A stretch of 64,000 bases of DNA, from contig JAYESD010000001.1 of NCBI GenBank assembly GCA_036927565.1, positions 51,396,064-51,460,063 on the forward strand, in the 5' to 3' direction. Made by a program: the position numbers and the translations under genes. Each line of letters begins with the position of its first letter. Positions within the stretch are counted from its first letter, which is position 1. Positions 22,086 through 29,440 of the stretch are shown in pieces. The notes below the pieces were generated by a model. The model had not been told where the DNA came from, ran no database searches, and worked only from the letters and a program-made list of their open reading frames with translations. Source of the DNA: Tuctoria greenei. Taxonomy: Eukaryota; Streptophyta; Magnoliopsida; Poales; Poaceae.

Positions 22086-23710
22086 GTTGACGGTTGTTAT
22101 ATACTAATTTCAGCCGTCAATATAACTCAATTATGTGAAGGATTGATCATTTCTTGCACACATCACCATTCTACTTGACCTATTTCCACTTGTACTTGGA
22201 GAAATATGTGTATGCAGATATTTATACAGGAATTGAGGAAAAGTATGGGGAGCAATCCTATAAAATATCATCCCAGCCAATCAGGCGACGACACGTGGCA
22301 CCACATGGATCAAATGACCCACAAACAGAAGCATCCGAGGCCACCCAACGGTGTAGCACCAATATCAGTCAATGGGACCGACCTGGCAGCCACCTGGAGG
22401 AAGTACAGGCCATTTGGAGCCCTGACTAGGTCGGCCGAACCAGGGGGTCGGCCGACCTGGTCCTGGTGCCAAACGCGGTCAACTTCCACGTGTTGACGCC
22501 TCCCGGCTCCCTGGAGTCAATGACGACTGATTCACACGCTTTTGGTGGCGGGAACCGACCTCAACACTAGTATAAATAGGACCCCATACCCCTCACTTCA
22601 ACACACACCACTTGGGCATCATTCTATTGTATACACTATCTTCCATAGTCCTTAGAGGAGTTAGGATGTAGAGAGGAGAGCCTCTAGTTCCAAGTCCAAA
22701 TTGGGAAAGGAGTAGAAGGAGTCTCTCTTCCCAATTCCACATTGGGAAAGGTATGGCTTATGTATTCCTTCTTGTATTTGTGACTTTGTGCTCAATAAAG
22801 ATATTATCTTTAGTATTCTTTTATACGTATACTTGGACAAAGCGTTTCTTGTTTGATTGTGGAGTCCATGTATGTGGAAGATATAGTCTTTATGATTTCA
22901 CTCTCATGATCACATCTTATAGTCATAAACACTATAGACCCCCACTATAGTCTATATAGTTATGATATGATTATTTTAATATGAATGACTTATGCTATGC
23001 TTCAACATTGGTTCAACGATGTTTAGGTTAGTCATTGCCTTAGGATGGCTTGTGCCATGGCTCCTAAGGTATTTGCTTAGTATGCTAGCATGGTGCTAGG
23101 GTATTTAAGTATCGTTGGATGTCTCGTAGACCCACGAATTGAAGAGGTAGACAGTAGGTTGTGAGAGCCCTATCTGTCCTTTGTAATCCTCCACATTCGG
23201 CTATGCCACAGGCTCTTGGCGGGAGTCGCCCTAGTATTGCTAGGGGTAAGCCCGTGCCCGATGTGTTGAATAGCATTGCATAGGAATTCATCATTGACAT
23301 GACCATTAGTATCTACCTTAGGCTATGTATATGTATTATGAGCATTTTAGGAGCAACTATCTAACTCTTAATCCAATCTCCCTCTAGGACCCATTTACCC
23401 TTTATGAATAGATTTCCTAGGTGTGTGTCACACTACCCCTATTATCAACTTACCCTCTGTCTGGATAATTTATTAGTATCCCATAGCTTGACCATAAGAG
23501 TAGTATATACTTTACTCCATTGCCTTCCTTTGGGATAAATATGATACCCTTAGGAATACTCATGGGTGAAATGCTACAACGGTATCTTCCGTGCGCTTGC
23601 GGATCTCATCTCTTTACTGGAGATGATCTGTGGTGTTAAGAAATACCAACAAGCATTTCTGGCGCTGTTGCCGGGGATGATTTGTTAGTATATCTTAGGA
23701 GCCGTCAACA
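22086..23710 (+). mobile_element. solo LTR or internally deleted LTR element (1,625 bp)
   Basis: The insertion begins TGTTGACGG and ends CCGTCAACA, flanked by cctat on both sides. Removing it restores the TNP2 frame (I-G-V-P-I followed by P-I-H-E-G-R). No protein is encoded. The plus strand has a TATA box TATAAATAGG near 22571 and an AATAAAG near 22794, as expected of an LTR promoter and poly(A) site. Close to the right end, tggcgctgttgccgggga at 23660-23677 looks like a Gypsy primer-binding site, so this may be an LTR plus 5' leader fused by deletion to the last 30 bases of the other LTR, not a simple solo LTR. Confidence 0.8.
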
Positions 23711-23715
23711 CCTAT
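23711..23715. repeat. target-site duplication cctat, right copy
   Basis: Matches 22081-22085. Confidence 0.9.
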
Positions 23716-24580
23716 ACCAATACATGAGGGTAGACTACGTGCGAGAGGCAAAGTGGGTAAGAAAACTTTTATCGATCAAGATTACAAGAATGTACACCGT
23801 GCACATTTTGGTGAACTACAACAGCTCGCAATAGCTGAGTCGTACATCGAGGAACACCAAATTGAGCTTCGTGATAAAAACCAAGACCGCATAGAGGACT
23901 GGATCATGAAAGAGCACAAAAGATGTTTCACTGAATGGTTAATAGACAAAAATATACCATACGGAAACACTATAGAAGAGGCAAGAATGAAGAAGTTAGC
24001 TTCTGGCCCATCTGCTTTGGTGACATCATGGCAAGCATATGACATCAATGATTACACATTTTACACTAAAGAAAAAGACTGTAAGAGTGTTGCACAAAAT
24101 AGTGGTGTTCGTATTGAGGCTTATGATTCACAAGGGCAAAAGACCACATACTTCGGGTTCATAGAGGAAATATGGGAACTCGATTATGGCGAAAGAATGG
24201 TAATGCCCGTATTTAAGTGCCAATGGGTCAAACATCCTGATGATGTGAAAGTGGACAATTACGGGCTGATACTGGTAGACTTGAATAAAGTGGGTTATAA
24301 AGATGACCTGTGGGTTCTCGCCGATAGTGTTGCACAAGTTTTTTATGTTCAAGATCCAGAAACTTAGAAGATGCACGTAGTTGTTTCTGGAAAGCAAAAT
24401 ATTGTTGGGGTTGAGAATGTGGGAGATAATGAAGAGGAATATAATCAGTATGGAGAGATGTACCTTTTCACCAAACCAGAAAACATCAAGCGCGTAGAGA
24501 GAAGCATTAAAAAGAATCTGAAACCCTATATGCGAGAAGATGTCAATGCTGGAAAAAATGTATATAGAAATGCGAGATGA
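23716..24580 (+). pseudogene. CACTA-1 TNP2 transposase, C-terminal part (DUF4216)
   Basis: The frame continues from 22085 and encodes VHRAHFGELQQLAIAESYIE, WIMKEHKRCFTEWL and, at about 24105-24360, the DUF4216-like domain with FIEEIWELDY and VPMF-type spacing before QWVKHPDDVKVDNYG. An in-frame TAG at 24365-24367 comes after VFYVQDPET. The same frame then stays open to TGA 24578-24580 (EEYNQYGEMYLFTKPENIKR). Whether the TAG is the original end or a later mutation is unclear; similar proteins often run on beyond DUF4216. Confidence 0.85.
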
Positions 24581-24741
24581 TATATATTGTATATATTTTT
24601 ATCTTCTGAAATCAACTTACAACAATGCCCTATTTCAGCTTTAGATAGCATGTTTTGAACATTATTAAATTCAGCTTCTATTTTGAACATTATTAAATTC
24701 AGTATGTGTATATAAATGTCTTCTGACCTATGATGATCAGG
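24581..24741. other. spacer with a 26-bp direct duplication
   Basis: ttttgaacattattaaattc occurs twice in tandem within about 24650-24703. Otherwise no feature is visible. It links the TNP2 stop to the captured SNF2 block. Confidence 0.6.
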
Positions 24742-25328
24742 CTTGCCTTCCAACAGCTCGGTTCCAAACAACATCTAGAAGCACAACTCTTGAAGCTCCT
24801 GTCAAGCTAATCCCTTCACAACAAGCTCTTGTAGGTGCAAGTAACACCCGAGACTGATCATTTGGATTGTTAAAATCTTCAATTGAAGTCTGACGATACT
24901 TCCCGTCCATTTGAGGGCTTGTTTGGATAGGAGTGGATCCACTTCAATATAAGTGGTTTGAGGTGGATTGAGGAGAAAATTAGTTCATTCTTCACTTCAA
25001 TCCACTTCAATCCAATTAGATTGAGTATACCCAAACAAGTTCTGAAAGATTTCTTTCTCTTCTCTCCATTTTAAAAACTTATGAAAATGCTACTTTATTA
25101 GTTCTAATGGCTGAATATATTGACTACAAATCAGTACCATCTCTCTTAGTGCTTCACACAAGCGACGAAGCATACAACTTCAATCACAAATCTTATTTTT
25201 ACCATTTTCATAGGAATTTGACCTTAATCTTTCAAGCATAGATTTATCAATAATTGAAGCTTCCTCATCAAACATGTTAATGGCAGTTACAAGGGAAGGG
25301 TGTGTCGAAGCTAACAAAATCTCAACGG
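24742..25328 (-). pseudogene. captured SNF2 helicase fragment A, minus-strand copy (CLASSY/DRD1-like)
   Basis: The minus strand encodes, in broken frames, a C-terminal SNF2 helicase segment: LLASTHPSLVTAIN and MLERLRSNSYE (25383 to 25180), RRLCEALREMVLICSQYI (about 25170 to 25110), then, after the MITE at 24915-25042, QMDGKYRQTSIEDFNN and APTRACCEGISLTGASRVV followed by LLDVVWN. These correspond to helicase motifs IV and V. The HPSL, SQYI and CCEGISLTGASRVVLLDVVWN pattern is what I recognise from the CLASSY/DRD1 family that recruits plant-specific RNA polymerases IV and V in RNA-directed DNA methylation. Motif VI is missing. It is a non-functional fragment carried by CACTA-1 and forms the outer left arm of the inverted repeat. 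Confidence 0.75.
24915..25042. mobile_element. small MITE inside the left hairpin arm
   Basis: Left end GGGCTTGTTTGG, right end (reverse complement) GAACTTGTTTGG, 128 bp, with tga on each side as a 3-bp duplication, which fits PIF/Harbinger MITEs. Internal cacttcaatccacttcaatcc repeats. It is missing from the equivalent site of the right arm near 25940. Confidence 0.75.
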
Positions 25329-25496
25329 GACTGAAGACAAAGAGATGGTGCATATGATTGACAATGTCTAGGTTAGACAACATGAAGCTATGATGACAGC
25401 ATTCAACAACATGAAAAGTGATGCCAAGGTTATGCTTGCATCAACCAAGGCATGTTGTGAGGGTATAACACTTGTTGGGGGCAAGCATAACCTTGG
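25329..25496 (+). pseudogene. captured SNF2 helicase fragment B, plus-strand copy
   Basis: The plus strand encodes TEDKEMVHM, then, after one stop, RQHEAMMTAFNNMKSDAKVM and LASTKACCEGITLVGG up to the centre of the palindrome. It is a helicase motif IV-V segment from a second, paralogous SNF2 gene or gene region: it differs from fragment A at MLASTKACCEGITLVG versus LLASTRACCEGISLTG. It joins fragment A head to head at about 25328. Confidence 0.75.
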
Positions 25497-25664
25497 CCAA
25501 GGTTATGCTTGCCCCCAACAAGTGTTATACCCTCACAACATGCCTTGGTTGATGCAAGCATAACCTTGACATCACTTTTCATGTTGTTGAAGGTTGTCAT
25601 CATAGCTTCACGCTGTTTAACCTGGACATTGCCGCTCATATGCAAGATCTCTTTATCTTCAGTC
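25497..25664 (-). pseudogene. captured SNF2 helicase fragment B, minus-strand copy
   Basis: Mirror image of 25329-25496. The minus strand is open from 25645 through KEILHMSGNVQVKQREAMM and VMLASTKACCEGITLVGG to the centre. This copy lacks the stop found in the plus-strand copy, so it is closer to the source gene. Confidence 0.78.
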
Positions 25665-26078
25665 TGTTTCAGATTTCGTTAGCTTCGACACATCCTTCAC
25701 TTATAACTGCCATTAACATGTGTGATAAGGAAGCTTCACGTATTTGATAAATCTATGCTTGAAAGATTAAGGTTAAATCTCTATGAAAGTGTAAAAACAA
25801 GATTTGTGATTGAAGTTGTTTGCTTACTCACTTGTGTGAAACACTAAGAAAGTAGGTATTGATTTCTAGTCAATATATTTAGGCATTAAAACTGAGAAAG
25901 GAGCATCTTCCATGTTTTCAAATCGACAGGAGGGGAAGAAATTGTTCAAATGGATGGGGAAATACTTCCAAGGATCGTCAGGCTTCAAATTGATGCTTTA
26001 AACAATCCAAATGATGAGCCACGAGTGTTACTTGCATCTACAAGAGCTTGCTGTGCAGGGATTAGCTTGACAGTAGCT
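25665..26078 (+). pseudogene. captured SNF2 helicase fragment A, plus-strand copy
   Basis: The plus strand carries the mirror of 24795-25328 in broken frames: DKSMLERLRLNLYESVKTRF near 25750, VIEVV, SQYI near 25868, then GEEIVQMDG near 25935 and VLLASTRACCAGISLT up to 26070. The downstream VVLLDVVWN portion is absent, so the capture or duplication ended earlier on this side. A TAG follows at once, and the subterminal CACTA repeats begin at about 26085. Confidence 0.75.
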
Positions 26079-26084
26079 TAGCAG

Positions 26085-26350
26085 CATCATAGGCGGTTCT
26101 TAAAAAATAACCGCCCGTGGAAATCATGTATTTTCTCAGGCGTTGGTTAATTAAGAACCACCTATGATGTTAGCTAAATTACAGGCGGTTCTTAATTAAG
26201 AACCGCCTGAGAAAATACATGATTTCCACGGACGGTTGTTGTTTGAGAACCGCCTGTGATGTTCTGTCATCACAGACAGTTATTGTATTATTCGCCATCA
26301 CAGTCGCATTTTTTTACGGACCGTCTGTGTTTGAAAAATCCAGGCGCCTG
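26085..26350. repeat. right subterminal repeats of CACTA-1
   Basis: Multiple copies of AGGCGGTT/AACCGCCT in both orientations, including the palindrome AGGCGGTTCTTAATTAAG followed by its mirror at about 26186-26212. These are the presumed binding sites of the TNP1-like protein. The same motif family is present at 3640-5375. Confidence 0.8.
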
Positions 26351-26373
26351 TGAAAATGCTTTTTGTAGTAGTG
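26343..26373 (-). repeat. CACTA-1 right terminal inverted repeat
   Basis: The minus strand reads CACTACTACAAAAAGC followed by ATTTTCACAGGCGCC. The following bases, cca, are the likely 3-bp target duplication. The LINE reading frame begins immediately outside. Confidence 0.88.
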
Positions 26374-27725
26374 CCAGAAGAGGTCGATGCTGGCACCATC
26401 TCTACAGGTGGCATATATTCTATATGCAGATTTAACAGAGAAAAGACATGTATTGTCATAATGCCAGGCTATGAAATCTTCCAAATCACCTCTAATGGGT
26501 GTTGCTAGGATAACCTTAGCATCCTTTTCCCAGAAAAAATTTGTCACAAGTTCACTGTTCCAATACCCCGTTGATTGATCAATCAGTTCATGTACCTTCT
26601 CAAGAGTGAATTGCCCTTTTGGCGTTATTGGTCTTCTGGTGCTATATTTGTTAATCCAAGGGTCAATCCATATATTAACTTTCCTTCCATTACCAGTACG
26701 CCAGATGATCCCTTTCTTTAGCAGATTGACCCCTTTTCGGATACTCCTCCAAGAATACAACATACATCCACTAGGTTGGGCTTGTAATATAGAAGTGTTT
26801 GAATAACATTTTGCCTTGAGCACTTGCGCACACAATGAGTCTGAATTTTCCAACAATCTCCAAGCCTGGTGTGCCAGCATGGCCAGATTGAGACCATACA
26901 GGTCTCTAAAACCCAACCCTCCTTCATTTTTTGGTTTGGTGAGAATTTCCCAGCTCAACCAGAGGACTTTGTTCTCTTTCTCCTGCTGCGCCCACCAATA
27001 TCTACATATCATTTTGCTCATTTGCTCGCATAAAGATTTTGTCAGGTCAAAACATGACATAGCAAAGATAGGAATAGCCTGGGCACAAGCCTTTGTTAAG
27101 ATGTCCTTTTCCGCCTTCGAAAGCATTCTTTCCTTCCATCCTTGAATACATTTCCACATTTTTTCCTTAAGATATTCAAAAGTATTTAATTTTGATCTTC
27201 CAATGTACACTGGCAGCCTCAAATATTTTTTCTGTTCGAGCCTCCCCTCTAATGTGAAGTTCTGTCAACACATCCCGCTTGCAACTATTATTTGTGTTCT
27301 TACTAAACATCACACATGATTTGTCATAGTTTATCGGCTGCCCTGAACAACCTTCATAAAGTTGTAGTATATTTTGCAGAGTCTTGGCTCATTCTTTAGA
27401 ATCTTTTATCAGCATAAAAAAGTCATCTGCAAACAATAAATGATTGAAAACCGAAGCACCTTGACATAATCGGATTCCTTGCAAATCTGCATTTGTATTT
27501 GCTTTGTTTAGCATAGCTTAAAGCCCCTCGGCGCATATGAGAAAAAGATACGGTGACAAAGGATCCCTCTTCGTAAACCACGTTGTGGCTTGATCGATCG
27601 GTATAGTTTCCATTGATCCAAATTTGATAATTAATCAAGGTGACACATGTCATGATCAGTTTAATCCATCTACTCAAAACCCATCTTCCTCATAATTTTC
27701 TCAAGAAAAGGCCACTCTACTATGC
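26374..27725 (-). pseudogene. LINE (L1-type) reverse transcriptase fragment interrupted by CACTA-1
   Basis: The minus strand from 27222 to 26377 is open for about 280 codons and encodes the region after the RT fingers and palm of plant LINEs, including KIWRYWW-like MICRYWWAQQEKENKVLWLSW, GGLGFRDL and WRSIRKG, leading into the zinc-binding reverse-transcriptase region (zf-RVT). Further right, in other frames, are VEWPFLEKIMRKMGFE (about 27715 to 27670) and the catalytic FADD box (27422-27433). Frameshifts and stops inactivate it. CACTA-1 cuts it at 26373; the missing 3' half should lie beyond the left end of CACTA-1, outside this window. Confidence 0.85.
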
Positions 27726-28240
27726 TAAACATCTGATTAAATGGGAAAGGGTCACTATACTGAAGAACAGAGGTGGTACAGGCTTCAGACATGTAGCCCT
27801 GACAAATGTGTCACTTCTACAAAAGTTCTTAGACAAGGTAATCAAAGAGACACACCCTGGGTCAAGCTAATATGGTGCACCTACTATTGTAATGGAATAC
27901 CCACTCACTGTCTAACATCGAAAGGTTCCTTCTGGTGGAGAGATGTCATCAGCTTCTATTGTAACTTTTAATAACTTGCGCAGGTTAAGGTTAGCTCGGG
28001 ACACACTCATGCTCTAAGAAGACCAGGGGTAATGAAGGAGCCTAAAAAATGATCTACATAGGTTGTACACATTTTCTAAAGTACAACGGATCTCCATAGC
28101 ATGTCACCTTCCAAGCCCAGGCAAGCTACAATAATTTCATCTACCCCTCTTCGAGTCAGCACTGGTTGAATACACAACTCTCAACGACTTACTGTAGATT
28201 AAGAGACAAATTTTTTATCCAAGATGAGTCGACATACCAG
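27726..28240 (+). pseudogene. second LINE fragment, opposite strand
   Basis: The plus strand reads LIKWERVTILKNRGGTGF, then, in a neighbouring frame, WVKLIWCTYYCNG and KGSFWWRDVISFY. This is the same zf-RVT-side region of a plant LINE as in the fragment to the left, but in opposite orientation and of different sequence. The part after 28000 is weaker (LHRLYTFSKVQRISIACHLP) and only possibly LINE. No ends or target duplications were found. Confidence 0.6.
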
Positions 28241-28357
28241 AAGCGCTCACATGTCCATCCATCCAAAAAAGCTAATCAAGGTTGAACCACATACAACCAC
28301 CTCAACCATATTAGTGGATCTGGAAATAACATGTGATAAATACAATAAAGATCCCCA
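28241..28357. other. unassigned spacer between LINE remnant and CACTA-2
   Basis: No feature recognised. The final cca (28355-28357) is the candidate target duplication of CACTA-2. Confidence 0.4.
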
Positions 28358-28383
28358 CACTACGTAAGAAACTCAAATAGGAG

Positions 28384-28720
28384 ACAAAGATGGGCGACGA
28401 GCTCAAATGCGATCGTCTCTGATATGGTTAAAGGAGACGAGCCCGCTTCAGCGAGGATCTGACATGGCTCGGTTGAACATACAAGGAGACGTGTTACTAT
28501 ACAGCCCGTCTCAGTTAAGTAAGTATCCGTGACGTGCCCTCTTCTCTGACAAATGGGAGATGGGCTTCTTTAGAGCATGACTCATATCTGTATTCTAACT
28601 GAGACGAGCTTTCCTTGGCGCCCGTCTCATTTTATAATCGAAGCGGGCACGTCTCCCATACCCATCGACCCGGCGCGTCTCCTTGTCATGGAAGCGGGCT
28701 CGTCTCCCATTCCTTCTATA
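28384..28720. repeat. CACTA-2 left subterminal repeats
   Basis: About ten copies of GAGACG(A/G)GC or its complement in both orientations, for example near 28435, 28477, 28495, 28610, 28645 and 28700. They are a different sequence family from the CACTA-1 repeats. Confidence 0.8.
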
Positions 28721-29009
28721 GAGAGATGACCGTTAAATAGGTTTGTATCGATTTTCTATTGCCCTTCTACAACCTCATAGCTATGGCAGAACAAGTGGCT
28801 GTCAGATCTGCCCTATTCTTACCCTATTCTTTCCCTCTTCGGAGATGCCCTTCTAAAATTCTTGCGGTGATTACCAGTGGTCCTTAAAACAAAGGGTCAG
28901 TCCTCTCCTTTTCGCCTGTTCCTTACCATTTTTTGACCCCTTTAGATCTTGACTATCTGTGGCTTCGAATTTTTTGATTTAGCTCTTCTTTCTGTACGTA
29001 GATATCGCC

Positions 29010-29440
29010 GGGTCAAAGTTGGGTGTATGAGTCGCGCCTTTGCAATGAATATATCAAAGGGGTACATGCATTTATCAATTTTGCGAAGAAATACATATTG
29101 GACAACATTATAGGGATTATTTATTGTCCTTCCAAACATTGCAAGAATGAGAAGAGATATTGCATAGATGAAGTGTTAAGGTCACATTTGATCACGCATG
29201 AATTCATGCTGGATTATCGATGTTGGAACAAACATGGGGAGGAGGGGCTTAATGAAGCAGAGATGAGAGATTCATATCTGGAGAGAGGGTTCCCTACCTG
29301 TGTCAAAGAAGATCATGACGATGGTGAACGAGCTAGATATATCAGGGTTCACCGATGAAGATATTGAGTTTTAGGTGCATACCATGGAGGAGATGGTACG
29401 CCATCTCGAGAGACATTGCGACGATGATCAGTACAATGAT
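29010..29440 (+). pseudogene. CACTA-2 TNP2 transposase, N-terminal part
   Basis: The transposase-associated domain reads YESRLCNEYIKGVHAFINFA, CPSKHCKN and DYRCWNKHGEEG. The usual start codon of the family (before Y-E-S-R) reads GTG, so the start is lost or lies elsewhere. A frameshift near 29350 moves to the frame with MEEMVRHLERHCDDDQY, and a TAG precedes it. The chromovirus interrupts at 29440 after atgat; the gene resumes at 45453. Confidence 0.82.
29436..29440. repeat. target-site duplication atgat, left copy (chromovirus)
   Basis: Matches 45448-45452. Confidence 0.93.

Larger units (their letters stand above)
24795..26078. repeat. 1.28-kb inverted repeat of captured SNF2 gene pieces (hairpin)
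   Basis: The centre of symmetry lies between 25496 and 25497 with no loop. Left arm 24795-25496 (571 bp after discounting the 128-bp MITE and its duplication), right arm 25497-26078 (582 bp). The inner 112 bp of each arm (25385-25496 and 25497-25608) differ at only 3 positions; the outer parts are about 80-90% alike. Each arm contains two SNF2 pieces in head-to-head order: fragment A reading outwards and fragment B reading towards the centre. A transcript from either strand would fold into a long hairpin. It lies between the TNP2 stop and the right subterminal repeats of CACTA-1. Confidence 0.9.
1..26373 (+). mobile_element. CACTA-1: En/Spm-type DNA transposon, right part
   Basis: The right end is a CACTA terminal inverted repeat whose last bases (read on the minus strand) are CACTACTACAAAAAGC, ending at 26373. 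Inside lie a TNP1-like gene on the minus strand at the left, a TNP2 transposase gene on the plus strand, and repeated GGCGGTT-type motifs near the right end and in the centre. No left terminus is visible because the TNP1-like gene runs off the window, so the 3-bp target duplication cannot be tested; the right flank is cca. The element is inflated by Gypsy Tat-1 (7318-20225) and an LTR-type insertion (22086-23710). That one element spans both genes is inferred from shared subterminal motifs; two abutting CACTA elements remain possible. Confidence 0.75.

Noticed and set aside
22086..22178. Apparent C-terminus of the TNP2 frame ending at 22178
   Set aside because: The last 30 or so codons are read from the inserted LTR. 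The real gene continues at 23716.
1..26373. miR820-like microRNA in CACTA-1
   Set aside because: I looked for a miR820-type sequence as in rice CACTA elements and did not see one in the visible CACTA parts. The hairpin found is of a different, gene-derived kind.
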